Positions 9,363 to 17,944 are shown, counted from the first letter of the stretch. The stretch is 46,225 nt of DNA from JBBIJH01 sp037446075 (GCA_037446075.1 JBBIJH010000004.1:1-46225); one strand, 5' to 3'. Numbers and translations: made by a program. Notes: generated by a model not told the origin, from the sequence alone.

Positions 9363-9391
9363 AATATAGAGAGAAAAGATGGAAAAACAAA
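9363..9391 (-). promoter_or_regulatory. Candidate promoter for the LD-carboxypeptidase gene
   Basis: Minus-strand -10 TATATT (9368-9363, 5 of 6) with a 17-bp T-rich spacer and a poor -35 TTTGTT (9391-9386). Placed about 50 bp before the GTG start. The -35 is weak, so this is tentative. Confidence 0.3.
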
Positions 9392-9748
9392 CACAGAACC
9401 TTTGGGTCCAGCTGGGAAAACCGCTCAGCGGGGGCGGATGATCTGCCTGCAGATATTAGCATGATGCCAGGCACGCCGATAGGGTGTGCGGCGAGAGGGC
9501 CGTCTGTTTTTCTGATCTCGCTGTGGCATTATCCCGCTGGTGACACCGTACTCATTTAACATTATTCCCATGCGTAAGGTCATGCTCTTGACAGGGTGGT
9601 CGAATCTTGCTGATCGGGATTGGCTCAGGAAGAAAAAATCAAGGCCGCCTGCACCACTTCGGGTAGAATTTTGATGAGGCCGTGCGAACTCTTGACTTTC
9701 ATTATCAAATTTTAGAAATTGGAATTAAATCCTTTCGCATTGTCCCTA

Positions 9749-9756
9749 TACTTTTG
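9749..9756 (+). promoter_or_regulatory. Bacteroidota-type -7 element before the DUF1800 gene
   Basis: TACTTTTG fits the Bacteroidota -7 consensus TAnnTTTG exactly. No TTTG/TTG at the usual 19-21 bp upstream distance was found (nearest TTG is 27 bp away), so only half of the promoter is supported. Confidence 0.35.
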
Positions 9757-9799
9757 AAAACAGGCAAATCCAAAGGACCCAAGGGCGCGATCGTCTTTC

Positions 9800-11473
9800 T
9801 TGAAATCCGCCCTCAAAGCTGCCATGGAACCTTCTTCGAGCAACTCTGATCAGACGATAAAGATCCTCAGGTCGTCCGCTTCGTCACAGGGCAGAAGGCG
9901 ACTGATCCGCACAACAACCGGGATCGAGCCGTATGCCGGGCCGTGGAATATAAAAACCGCGTCGCATTTGCTTCGGCGGACAGTCTTCGGTCCGACGCGT
10001 GGGGAGATTGCGGAGGCAGCTACCCGGTCCCTCGATGAGGTACTGGAGATACTCTTTCAGGATCAACCCCAACCTGATCCGCCTGTGAACCCCAGCACAG
10101 GGTTGACGTGGGTGAACTCGCCATACGATCCGACGAATGATGGAGCGTACCGAAACTACCTGAAGGCGTGGTGGCTCGGTGTCATGATGAGCCAGGGTGT
10201 CTCAATTCGCGAGAGGATGGTCCTTTTCTGGCACAACCACTTTGCAACAGAGACTGCCGATGTTCAGGATTCGCGCTACATGTACTTGCAGAATGTTCTC
10301 TTCAGGCAGTACGCGCTAGGCAATATCAAAGAACTTGTGAGAGCTGTAACGATTGATCCGGCGATGCTTCGCTACCTCAACGGCAATACGAACATCAGGG
10401 GACGAGTTCAGGAAAATTATGCACGAGAGCTTCAGGAACTCTTCACGATTGGCAAAGGACCGCAGCGAGGACCCGGAGATTATACGAACTACACTGAGCA
10501 GGATGTGCAGGCCGCGGCTCGAGTCCTGACGGGTTGGCGCGATGTCCGCGCAGCTGCTCCTCCTCGATCTGAATTTGTTCCGTCAAATCATGATCCAACG
10601 GATAAAGTCTTCTCTTCAGCCTATCAAGGGACGGTGATCCGGGGCGGCTCAACAGCATCGGACGGCCCAAGAGAATTGGATGAACTGCTCGAGATGATCT
10701 TCTCCCAGGAAGAGACTGCAAGATTTCTTTGCAGGAAGTTCTACCGCTGGTTCGTGTACTATGATATCGACGCGAACGTTGAACAGAATGTCATCGAGCC
10801 GATGGCGCAAATGCTGCGGTCGAATAACTATGAGGTGAAACCTGTACTCGAAGCCCTCTTTCGAAGCGCCCATTTCTTTGATGAGAATAACATTGGCTGT
10901 GTCATCAAGAACCCCGTCGAGCTTGTTGTGGGGAGCTACAGGCAGTTGGGGATCAGCCTACCCGAGACGACGACCTCGGCCTATTACTCACTCCTCGGCG
11001 CTTTGCGCAACACTGCCCGAACGCTTCAGATGGACCCCCTCGATCCTCCAAGCGTCGCTGGTTGGCCAGCATACTATCAGATTCCCGATTTCTACGAGCT
11101 ATGGATCAGCACTGCAACGCTTCCAGCCCGCGGCGGCTACTCAGACTCCCTCGTGACGGGCATTCGAAGCGGCGGCTCTCGTTTCGCCGTTGATGCGATT
11201 GCCTACGCGAGGATGGTCTCGGATCCGAGCGACCCGCATAAGCTCATCGACGAGATGTCGGAGCACCTTTTTCCGATCGAGCTTACAGCCAATCAAAAGG
11301 AATACCTCCTCGGAAACGTGTTGATCCCAGGTCTCCCAGAGTATGAATGGACAGCCGAGTGGAATACTTATGCCAGCGATCCGAATAATGTTCAGAAACG
11401 AGAGGCTGTTGCTGAGAAACTTAACACTCTGCTGAGATTCATGATGCGCATGGCAGAGTTTCAATTAGCCTGA
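9800..11473 (+). CDS. DUF1800 domain-containing protein
   Basis: This 557-residue protein matches the DUF1800 family: HLLRRTVFGPTRGEI near residue 54, WWLGVMMS---SIRERMVLFWHNHFAT near 124-152, the block NYARELQELFTIG near 207, and the motif DPPSVAGWP near 413. The biochemical role is unknown; DUF1800 genes are very often paired with DUF1501 genes, as here (39 bp downstream). No signal peptide and no T9SS tail is seen, unlike its partner. The frame opens with TTG at 9800; the ATG at 9824 (MEPSSSNSDQ) is an equally possible start, and neither has a clear ribosome-binding site. Confidence 0.85.
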   Translation: MKSALKAAMEPSSSNSDQTIKILRSSASSQGRRRLIRTTTGIEPYAGPWNIKTASHLLRRTVFGPTRGEIAEAATRSLDEVLEILFQDQPQPDPPVNPSTGLTWVNSPYDPTNDGAYRNYLKAWWLGVMMSQGVSIRERMVLFWHNHFATETADVQDSRYMYLQNVLFRQYALGNIKELVRAVTIDPAMLRYLNGNTNIRGRVQENYARELQELFTIGKGPQRGPGDYTNYTEQDVQAAARVLTGWRDVRAAAPPRSEFVPSNHDPTDKVFSSAYQGTVIRGGSTASDGPRELDELLEMIFSQEETARFLCRKFYRWFVYYDIDANVEQNVIEPMAQMLRSNNYEVKPVLEALFRSAHFFDENNIGCVIKNPVELVVGSYRQLGISLPETTTSAYYSLLGALRNTARTLQMDPLDPPSVAGWPAYYQIPDFYELWISTATLPARGGYSDSLVTGIRSGGSRFAVDAIAYARMVSDPSDPHKLIDEMSEHLFPIELTANQKEYLLGNVLIPGLPEYEWTAEWNTYASDPNNVQKREAVAEKLNTLLRFMMRMAEFQLA

Positions 11474-11512
11474 AGATCGCCCGACCATCGATTGCCAGTG
11501 TAAGGGATACTT

Positions 11513-13102
11513 ATGAAGAGAAGAGATTTTCTTAGACGCGTCCTCCCCGTCACAGCACTACCCTTTGTAATCAATGGGCTTCCGCTCCGAGCGTACGGGA
11601 GATCACCATTCCTTGAGGCGCTCATTGGTGCCACAGTGGCAACGGATCGCGTTCTCGTCCTCATTCAACTGAACGGTGGGAATGATGGGATCAATACCGT
11701 CATCCCGCTTGATCAGTACTCCAGCTATTTCAATGTCCGTAGCAACATCGCCATCCCCGAAAACCAAGTTATCCGACTGACAGACGCCACTGGCCTTCAC
11801 CCCGCGATGACGGGAATGAAGAGTTTGTACGACGACGGAAAGCTCACCGTCGTGCAGGGCGTGACGTATCCCAATCCAAACCTTTCTCACTTCCGTGCAA
11901 CGGACATCTGGCTCACGGCTTCAAACTACGATGAATACCTTACGACAGGATGGATAGGGCGCTATCTTGAGTATGAGTTTCCACAATACCCGGATGGCTT
12001 TCCGAACGAAGTTATGCCCGATCCACTTGCAGTTCAGATCGGGTCGGTGATTTCTCTTGGTTTACAAGGGGCGGGTAGGACAATGGGGATCGCGATTCAG
12101 GATCCTCAAACCTTCTACCAGCTTGTGAGCAGTGGCTCGACGGGCGGGACCGACACTCCACCTCAAACTCCGGCCGGACGCGAGCTATCCTATATTCGAC
12201 AGGTTGCCCTCCAGTCTCAGCAATACGCTACCCAAGTGAAGGGTGCAGCGGACAAGGCGCAGAATCGATCGACACTGTATCCCCCGGCTAACCAGAACAC
12301 GCTTGCAGATCAACTGAGGATCGTGGCGCGGTTAATAGCGGGTGGTTTGAAGACTCGCATCTACGTTGTGAACCTTGGCGGCTTTGACAATCACTCCAGC
12401 CAGGTCGTTAGCGGAAGTCCGATGACAGGTATACATGCTACTCTTTTGGGTCGGCTGGCGACGGCTGCTCAAGCTTTTCAGGATGACCTTAGACTCCTTG
12501 GCATAGAAGACCGTGTTGTAAGTATGACGTTCTCGGAGTTCGGGCGGCGCGTGGCCTCAAATAGCAGCCTCGGGACGGACCACGGCACTGCTGCGCCAAT
12601 GTTCCTCTTTGGGAAAATCGTGAAGCCGGGAATTGTCGGGTACAATCCGAGCTTGACAGATCTCTCCAGCGGAAACCTCAAGATGCAGTACGATTTTCGC
12701 CAGGTGTATGCCTCGGTTCTCGGTCAACTGTTCAGTGCTGATCAAAGGGAACTCAGCACCGTGCTCCTGAGAAACTTCCAGCCCTTGCCGCTCGTCCAGC
12801 CGCTCGTGACCAACGTTGTGAGAGGTGAAGTTCTTCCGGCGACCTACCGTCTGTACGAGAATTATCCCAATCCATTCAACCCGACGACAACGATTTCCTA
12901 TGACCTACCCGTAGACGTTGACGTTGTTCTCAGAGTGTATGACATGCTCGGTCGGGAAGTGAGAACGCTCTTGAACGAGCGACAAGCCGCTGGCACCCAT
13001 CGAGTACTCTTCGATGCGTCAAATCTCTCAAGCGGCGCATACATCTACGAGCTTCGGGCAGGTTCGTTTATTGATCGCAAGAAAATGTTAATGATCAAGT
13101 AG
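11513..13102 (+). CDS. DUF1501 protein with Tat signal and T9SS sorting tail
   Basis: This 529-residue protein belongs to DUF1501 (sulfatase/alkaline-phosphatase-like fold, function unknown): LVLIQLNGGNDGINTVIPL near residue 49, TGLHPAMTGMKSLYDDGKL near 101, and TFSEFGRRVASNSSLGTDHG near 340. The N-terminus MKRRDFLRRVLPVTALPFV is a twin-arginine signal. The last 85 residues are a T9SS sorting domain (YENYPNPFNPTTTI to KKMLMIK). The expected route is therefore Tat across the inner membrane and T9SS across the outer membrane. AAGGGA seven bases before the ATG is a good ribosome-binding site. It forms an operon with the DUF1800 gene. Confidence 0.9.
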   Translation: MKRRDFLRRVLPVTALPFVINGLPLRAYGRSPFLEALIGATVATDRVLVLIQLNGGNDGINTVIPLDQYSSYFNVRSNIAIPENQVIRLTDATGLHPAMTGMKSLYDDGKLTVVQGVTYPNPNLSHFRATDIWLTASNYDEYLTTGWIGRYLEYEFPQYPDGFPNEVMPDPLAVQIGSVISLGLQGAGRTMGIAIQDPQTFYQLVSSGSTGGTDTPPQTPAGRELSYIRQVALQSQQYATQVKGAADKAQNRSTLYPPANQNTLADQLRIVARLIAGGLKTRIYVVNLGGFDNHSSQVVSGSPMTGIHATLLGRLATAAQAFQDDLRLLGIEDRVVSMTFSEFGRRVASNSSLGTDHGTAAPMFLFGKIVKPGIVGYNPSLTDLSSGNLKMQYDFRQVYASVLGQLFSADQRELSTVLLRNFQPLPLVQPLVTNVVRGEVLPATYRLYENYPNPFNPTTTISYDLPVDVDVVLRVYDMLGREVRTLLNERQAAGTHRVLFDASNLSSGAYIYELRAGSFIDRKKMLMIK

Positions 13103-13176
13103 AAACTAATAAGGAGGAAGTAAGCAACGGAAGCTTTGTCAGAGAGTGCCTCTTCTTGCAACAGGTCCTGCGACAG

Positions 13177-13199
13177 AGCCTCGGCAGAGGTTTTCTTTT
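13177..13199 (+). terminator. Probable rho-independent terminator of the DUF1800-DUF1501 operon
   Basis: Six-base-pair stem AGCCTC/GAGGTT (one G-U pair) with a GGCA loop, running into TTTTCTTTT. It is about 75 bp after the DUF1501 stop and before the tRNA promoter. Confidence 0.5.
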
Positions 13200-13276
13200 G
13201 AAGAAGGTACATTGCACCCTCATGAAGGCTCGGGATACAAAGAGGGAGAATCTTTTAGTCTAAAGGTTGCGTTACC

Positions 13277-13305
13277 TTGATTGTTCCAGCTAATTTCGAT
13301 ATATT
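13277..13305 (+). promoter_or_regulatory. Sigma70-type promoter of tRNA-Pro
   Basis: -35 TTGATT (13277-13282), 17-bp spacer, -10 TATATT (13300-13305). Transcription should start near 13312, eight bases before the mature tRNA 5' end. Confidence 0.6.
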
Positions 13306-13319
13306 CGGCTGAGGCTTCA

Positions 13320-13393
13320 CGGAACGTAGCGCAGCCTGGTAGCGCACCACGCTTGGGACGTGGGGGTCGCGGGTTCAAATCCCGCCGTTCCGA
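13320..13393 (+). tRNA. tRNA-Pro (anticodon TGG)
   Basis: A full 74-nt cloverleaf: acceptor stem CGGAACG/CGTTCCG with discriminator A, D arm containing AGCGCAGCCTGGTAGCGC, anticodon stem CCACG/CGTGG with loop CTTGGGA (anticodon TGG), and T arm GCGGG-TTCAAAT-CCCGC. The 3' CCA is not encoded and must be added enzymatically. The sequence closely follows bacterial tRNA-Pro(UGG). A partial copy of its middle lies 380 bp downstream. Confidence 0.97.
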
Positions 13394-13433
13394 CTCATCT
13401 CTCGGCAAGTAGGACTCCTGCCCTCTTATTTTC

Positions 13434-13688
13434 TTGGTCTACGTTCTTCGCAGCCTCAAAGATGGCAAGCTCTATATCGGTCAAACGAACAATCTTCAGG
13501 ATTATCTGCTCAGACACAATCAGGGACAAGTGAGATCCACAAAGGCTAGACGTCCGCTTCAGCTCATTTACTTCGAGGTGTACAAAGCTCGCAGTGAAGC
13601 TCGAAGACGCGAGGATTTCCTGAGATCTCCTCAAGGGTGGTTGTTCCTGAAGAGCACACTCCTTCAAGCGCAGCCCATCGCAACGTGA
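13434..13688 (+). CDS. Small GIY-YIG nuclease-domain protein
   Basis: An 84-residue protein that is essentially a single GIY-YIG domain (UPF0213/UvrC N-terminus-like): VYVLRSLKDGKLYIGQTNNL, HNQGQVRSTKARRPLQLIYF and EARRREDFLRS. The catalytic Glu of the EA--RE motif is present. The Arg normally found seven residues after the YIG-T-N segment (dleeRl-eHN) appears to be Tyr here (NLQDYLLRHN), so activity is doubtful. It starts with TTG; a stop codon at 13410-13412 limits any extension and AGGAC at 13411 is a weak ribosome site. It lies between tRNA-Pro and a partial tRNA copy. Confidence 0.7.
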   Translation: MVYVLRSLKDGKLYIGQTNNLQDYLLRHNQGQVRSTKARRPLQLIYFEVYKARSEARRREDFLRSPQGWLFLKSTLLQAQPIAT

Positions 13689-13720
13689 CCCCCGAAGGAG
13701 TCCTTCGGACCTTCGGGGGT
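13688..13720. repeat. Perfect hairpin palindrome after the GIY-YIG gene
   Basis: An 11-bp perfect stem (ACCCCCGAAGG / CCTTCGGGGGT) closes an 11-nt loop that itself contains TCC-TTC-GGA. There is no T-run, so it is not a classical terminator. The core CCGAAGGAGTCCT recurs at 21819-21831, hinting at an interspersed palindromic element. Confidence 0.65.
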
Positions 13721-13755
13721 AGCGGACCACGCTTGAGACGTGGGGGTCGCGGGTT
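13718..13755 (+). pseudogene. Partial copy of tRNA-Pro (D-arm 3' half to T-stem 5' half)
   Basis: 38 bases match 13338-13375 of tRNA-Pro with two differences (13725 G for C; 13736 A for G inside the anticodon loop). The acceptor stem, the D-arm 5' half and the T-arm 3' half are absent, so it cannot form a tRNA. It could be an attachment-site remnant or a rearrangement scar. Confidence 0.75.
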
Positions 13756-13783
13756 TCCCAACGGGATCACTTCCTGACAAATG

Positions 13784-13808
13784 CCGCCGTTTCGACGGCG
13801 GGTTCTTC
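13784..13808 (+). terminator. Hairpin with TTCG tetraloop, possible terminator
   Basis: Perfect 7-bp stem CCGCCGT/ACGGCGG around a TTCG loop followed by GTTCTTCC. The T-rich tail is short; it could end the tRNA/GIY-YIG transcript. Confidence 0.4.
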
Positions 13809-14348
13809 CTCGATACAGCTTTCACTGCTTCAGAGTCATAGAGTTCGCCAGCAGAAAGGTGGCGGAGCCCAGCCTGACTCTTAGCCTGCGGGCACCCGCA
13901 CCGGGTAATCCGGCTATGAGGTCGAGCAATAAGGGTCTTTCTCACCTTCGACTCCGCCCCTCCCATTCATTCTTAAGGTCTTACCGTCTACTACCTTTAG
14001 GCCGGAAATGAGCCGGATTCTTACCTCTCGGCGCCATGGTATCGTACCATTGTTGCCTCTGAGGGGATTGATCGATCTGTGAGACCCTGTTTTTCAGCCG
14101 ATTTGACATCCCTGTGCTTGTAATTTTTACTTTTTTTCATTATCCTTCGAGCGGGTTACACTTGCTGGGAAACACAATCTACCACTCCGACAACTAATAG
14201 AAACCAGACTTGAGCATATCGTGGCGCGAGTAATCCAAAGGGGGCTTCCGTAAACTAGACCGTATCCTTCTCACATCAACCCCGTTGTATCTATCGGGAC
14301 TAATCAAAGCAATATCCAAACCCAAGAGTAAACTTCCGAGGCACTCAC
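13809..14348. other. Non-coding region between the tRNA segment and the response regulator
   Basis: 540 bp without a convincing gene. It holds a perfect 6-bp inverted repeat around TCG (14036-14050, ATGGTA/TACCAT) and a promoter candidate at 14103-14131. I checked for RNase P RNA and tmRNA signature strings and did not find them. Confidence 0.55.
14103..14131 (+). promoter_or_regulatory. Candidate promoter of the response regulator gene
   Basis: -35 TTGACA (14103-14108, perfect), 17-bp spacer, weak -10 TTTACT (14126-14131). It would give a leader of about 210 nt. Confidence 0.35.
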
Positions 14349-15713
14349 ATGGCGACAAAAGAAGGTCGTATCTTAGTGGTCGATGATGAGGAGACATTCC
14401 GCTACATGCTTACCTCGCTCATCGAAGCGGAGGGATACACGGCTCATTCCGCCGCCGACGGGGTTCAGGGAATCAACGCCGTGCAGGCAAAAGCTTTTGA
14501 CATCGCTCTCATAGATGTGCGGATGCCAAAGGTGGACGGAGTGGAAGTGTTGAAATTCATTAAAGAATATTCGCCCGACACCGAGGCGATCATGGTGACC
14601 GCGGTTGGAGATCTCCGAATTGCTGTCGAGTGCATGAAGCTTGGTGCCTACGACTACATCACGAAGCCTTTTTCCACAGAGGAGCTCTTAGGAACTATCG
14701 AACGAGCACTGGAACGGAAACGGCTGCTGCGTGAAAACGTATTGATGAGAAAAGAGCTGTCTCGTTATGTGGGTTCCTCAGAAATTATTGGCCAAAGCCC
14801 GAATTTCCAGAAGGTGCTGGAAGTTGCTGCAAGAGTGGCCCCCACGGAATCCACAATTCTGATCCAGGGTGCTAGCGGAACCGGAAAGGAGTTAATCGCC
14901 AATTTCATTTATAAGAACAGCATGAGGAAAGATGCGCCCTTCGTTGCTTTGAATTGCGCCTCGATCCCCGATTCCCTTATCGAGAGTGAGTTGTTTGGAC
15001 ACGAGAAAGGCGCTTTCACCGATGCGCGTGCGACAAAGCAGGGACTGGTAGAGATCGCAAACGGAGGTACCCTTTTTCTCGATGAGGTTGGTGATGTGAG
15101 CATGATGGTCCAGCCGAAGCTTCTACGCTTCATCCAGACAGGAGAGTTCCGGCGTGTCGGCGGGAACAAGGTGATGAAGTCCGATGTCCGAATCATCTCG
15201 GCCACAAATAAAGACCTAGCTCAGGAAGTACGAGCAGGACGATTCCGTGAAGACCTTCTCTATCGCCTGAATGTGATCACGATTGAAATTCCTCCACTGA
15301 GAGACCGGAAGGAAGACATCCCCCTCTTTGTGGACTGGTTTCTAAAGAACAAGCTTCAGATGAAGACCCAGTGCCAGATCAGCCCCAAGGCACTGGAGGT
15401 TCTTATGAAGTATGATTGGCCGGGAAATGTGCGAGAATTGGAAAACGTGATCGAGAGGGCAGCGATCCTCTGCAATGATTATATGATCCAGCCTCAAGAC
15501 CTTTCGCTTCCGCTGAAAGCAACCATGCTTGCCTCCTCGTTCCGTGAAGAAGATGTTCTAGGCAGCCCACTACCGATGAAAGAAATCGAACGGCTTCATA
15601 TCCAAGGAGTCCTCAAAAATACAGGAGGAAACAAACCGAAGGCTGCCAAAGTGCTTGGCATTAGTCTGAAGACACTGTATACCAAGATCAGTCAGTACCA
15701 GATTCAAGTATAA
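14349..15713 (+). CDS. Sigma54-dependent response regulator, NtrC/AtoC family
   Basis: This 454-residue activator has three domains. The receiver (about 5-120) has the acidic pair Asp12/Asp13, phospho-acceptor Asp56 (ALIDVRMP) and Lys106 (YITKPFS). The AAA+ sigma54-activation domain (about 143-380) has Walker A GASGTGKE (174-181), the sigma54-contact loop GAFTDA (221-226, a known variant of GAFTGA) and Walker B GGTLFLDEVG. The Fis-type helix-turn-helix is at the C-terminus (GGNKPKAAKVLGISLKTLYT). No histidine kinase gene is adjacent, so it is an orphan. The ATG has GAGG nine bases upstream. A -24/-12-type promoter 6.4 kb downstream and weaker ones nearby make the following surface-protein genes candidate targets. 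Confidence 0.95.
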   Translation: MATKEGRILVVDDEETFRYMLTSLIEAEGYTAHSAADGVQGINAVQAKAFDIALIDVRMPKVDGVEVLKFIKEYSPDTEAIMVTAVGDLRIAVECMKLGAYDYITKPFSTEELLGTIERALERKRLLRENVLMRKELSRYVGSSEIIGQSPNFQKVLEVAARVAPTESTILIQGASGTGKELIANFIYKNSMRKDAPFVALNCASIPDSLIESELFGHEKGAFTDARATKQGLVEIANGGTLFLDEVGDVSMMVQPKLLRFIQTGEFRRVGGNKVMKSDVRIISATNKDLAQEVRAGRFREDLLYRLNVITIEIPPLRDRKEDIPLFVDWFLKNKLQMKTQCQISPKALEVLMKYDWPGNVRELENVIERAAILCNDYMIQPQDLSLPLKATMLASSFREEDVLGSPLPMKEIERLHIQGVLKNTGGNKPKAAKVLGISLKTLYTKISQYQIQV

Positions 15714-16246
15714 GTTCGGAGAGAATCACCCTTACCCTTCTTGACGGCTCTTCCTCAGGCGAAGCTGCAATCAAATGCCCCTGGGCCCCTCATGCAGCTT
15801 CGGAATCTATCCTGCATGCATATAAGGTAGAACTCTTCTTTTCCGCCGGGCCCAGCCATTTCTGTCTATTTCCTCAATATGGAATCGGGGCAGCTGCTCA
15901 AAGAACTCCCTGGACTGCCCCATTAACCACTTGCCCCTGTCACGATGCCCCGTCACCTATGTCTGCCAAGCCCGGAATTCCGCCATCCCTTTGTAGAATC
16001 TCTTAAAAAGAACTTACAAATCGTTATACCTGAGGCTGGGGTAGACTGATCCTCCTTTGAATCTGCCCGGTTCACTCTTGACCCCGTTCTCGGCAAAACC
16101 GAGTTGATTTCTGAAGTTTTGCCACCCAGAGATGAATCGTTCTCACTCGTCGACTTGCTGTGATTCCCACTTGGCACAGCCGTTGAACCTCTCACTAGTA
16201 GTCATTGAGAAGTTGGCCGAATGACTCGAGGGAAGAAACCACAGAC
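15714..16246. other. Intergenic region with a hairpin and a sigma54-like site
   Basis: 533 bp without a supportable gene; the only minus-strand frame (15953-16195) looks random. A perfect 10-bp inverted repeat CGAAGCTGCA (15760-15769) / TGCAGCTTCG (15793-15802) has a 23-nt loop and no T-run. It lies 47 bp after the regulator stop and may end or stabilise that transcript. Confidence 0.55.
16172..16187 (+). promoter_or_regulatory. Sigma54-like -24/-12 site before the TIGR03790-like gene
   Basis: TGGCAC-N5-TTGAA: the -24 half is a perfect consensus match, but the -12 half has GA instead of the nearly invariant GC. The predicted start near 16198 would leave about a 49-nt leader to ATG 16247, similar to the better site at 22158. 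Confidence 0.4.
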
Positions 16247-17941
16247 ATGAAGACGAGAACGAGAACCTTCGGAAGTATCATCGGGGCGACCATGATACTT
16301 ACGGTCCATCCCACTCAGGCTGAAGGGCAGACAAATTATAACGACGTCCTTATAGTCATAAACAGTAACAGCCCGATCTCCGAGCAGGTGGGAACTTACT
16401 TTGCCAGCGTCCGTGGAGTTCCCCCGTTGAACATTGCAAGGATCAGCGTGTCAGCGAACGAGGAGATTGACAGCACCGAGTTCAACTCCTTGAGATCACA
16501 GGTGGAGAACCACATCACAAGCAACGGCCTGACGAACCAGATCAACTACATCGTTACGACGAAAGGGGTACCGTTGAAAGTAAACAGAGGGAATACGTTT
16601 TCAACAAGTTCTCCCTCTTCCTCGGTGGAAAGCGAACTCGCTTTGATTCTCGGCCCCTACGCAAGCTCGATCGGTGGGAACGGGATTGTTTTCTCACCCT
16701 ACTACTATGCGAATGCCCACTTCTCGCGGTCAACGTATGGTTTCTATCTTACAACTCGACTTGACGGCTATACTTTTGAAGACATCAAGGGGATCATTGA
16801 TCGCGGCGGGCCGAGTCAGTCGTTTTCTTCGACCGGCACGCGGTTCGTTTTTGATCAAGATCCTGAATGGAATAGCACGTTGCCTGGACTGAACAATGCG
16901 ATGGCATCTGCTCAAAACATTCTTGTCAACAGAGGACTAGGCAGTCTTCTCGACCAAACCACGACCTACCTCACGAACCAGCCATCTGTCATCGGGTATG
17001 TCAGCTGGGGAAGCAACGACCACTATGCAAGCCTCTATACACAGTACGCCAAGCCCGGGAACACCTGGGCGCCTGGCGCCATAGTGGAGACGTACGTATC
17101 GACCTCCGGCAGAACCTTTACCCAACCCGCAACCTATGGACAGTCTCTCATCGCCGATTGGATCGCGGAGGGAGCGACGGGTGCAAAGGGATACGTCTTC
17201 GAGCCGTTCTCATTTGCAATGGCCATCGTCTCTGTTCTCTTTGACCGTTATACCAACAACTACAACCTCGCGGAAAGCTACTTCATGGCTTCTCGGTCGC
17301 TGTCATGGATGGACGTTGTTATCGGCGATCCGAAGACGTCTCTGAATGCGGTCCAAGTTCCGAATCCAGTGGAACTCGCATGGTTCACGGCCGAAATCAA
17401 TGGGCTGGCGGCGGAGTTAAAGTGGGGAACAATTTCGGAAACCAATAACTACGGTTTCGAAGTACAGCGCAAAGCAGATGGAGAATCGGACTTCACAACG
17501 ATCCCTGGAAGCTTCGTTCCCGGACACGGCACTACTCTGACTCCACAGTCGTACAGTTTCGTTGATCGAAATCCGCCGTCCGGAAAGGTCTATTACCGAC
17601 TGAAGCAGATCGATCTGGACGGGACGTTCGAGTATCACGGGCCCATCGTGATTGTCAACCCTGAATCAAGTAAGAAAGCGAAAGTCTATCTCGCTCAGAA
17701 CTATCCCAACCCCTTCAACCCGTTGACGAATATCAAATTCGTCTTACCGACTCCGGACCACGTGGTCTTAAGGGTTTACAACACGGCCGGTCAGGAGGTC
17801 GCGACGCTAATCGATGGACCTCGCGAGGCGGGAGTTCATTCTGCCAAACTCGATGCCGGGCATCTTGCTAGCGGAATGTATTTCTATGTGCTCAAGACAA
17901 GCGAAATGACGATTGCACGGAAAATGATCTTGGTGAAGTAG
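16247..17941 (+). CDS. TIGR03790-like surface protein with T9SS sorting tail
   Basis: Numbered from ATG 16247 this is 564 residues: a signal peptide (MKTRTRTFGSIIGATMILTV) and a domain resembling the TIGR03790 family, whose function is unknown (NYNDVLIVINSNSPISEQVG, RGVPPLNIARI, NYIVTTKGVPLKVNRG). It continues with the shared module found in four other proteins here (ELKWGTISETNNYGFEVQRK, VYYRLKQIDLDG) and a T9SS tail (LAQNYPNPFNPLTNIKF to ARKMILVK). The frame is open to a TTG at 16205, but ATG 16247 starts exactly at the signal peptide and has GAGGGA upstream. The next gene, a degenerate transposase, begins only three bases after the stop. Confidence 0.8.
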   Translation: MKTRTRTFGSIIGATMILTVHPTQAEGQTNYNDVLIVINSNSPISEQVGTYFASVRGVPPLNIARISVSANEEIDSTEFNSLRSQVENHITSNGLTNQINYIVTTKGVPLKVNRGNTFSTSSPSSSVESELALILGPYASSIGGNGIVFSPYYYANAHFSRSTYGFYLTTRLDGYTFEDIKGIIDRGGPSQSFSSTGTRFVFDQDPEWNSTLPGLNNAMASAQNILVNRGLGSLLDQTTTYLTNQPSVIGYVSWGSNDHYASLYTQYAKPGNTWAPGAIVETYVSTSGRTFTQPATYGQSLIADWIAEGATGAKGYVFEPFSFAMAIVSVLFDRYTNNYNLAESYFMASRSLSWMDVVIGDPKTSLNAVQVPNPVELAWFTAEINGLAAELKWGTISETNNYGFEVQRKADGESDFTTIPGSFVPGHGTTLTPQSYSFVDRNPPSGKVYYRLKQIDLDGTFEYHGPIVIVNPESSKKAKVYLAQNYPNPFNPLTNIKFVLPTPDHVVLRVYNTAGQEVATLIDGPREAGVHSAKLDAGHLASGMYFYVLKTSEMTIARKMILVK

Positions 17942-17944
17942 AAC

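Larger units (their letters stand above)
9315..9799. other. Divergent intergenic region between the S66 peptidase and the DUF1800 gene
   Basis: 485 bp without a supportable gene. It holds promoter candidates at both ends (minus-strand -10 at 9363-9368, plus-strand -7 element at 9749-9756). Nothing else recognisable was found in the middle. Confidence 0.6.

Noticed and set aside
9530..9560. Sigma54-like TGGCAT...CGCTGG before the DUF1800 gene
   Set aside because: The GG and GC are separated by nine bases instead of ten and the -12 half is poor.
13220..13408. 62-residue minus-strand frame with ERRDLNPRPPRPKRGALPGC
   Set aside because: This is the typical false translation of the antisense strand of a tRNA gene.
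13970..14060. Possible RNase P RNA or tmRNA end (a string resembling AGAACCCGGCTTAT on the minus strand)
   Set aside because: The core rnpB signature (GAGGAAAGTCC) and tmRNA ends are absent within reach on either strand.
15953..16195. 80-residue minus-strand frame in the spacer before the TIGR03790-like gene
   Set aside because: No ribosome site or motif, random-looking composition, and it covers the sigma54-like site.
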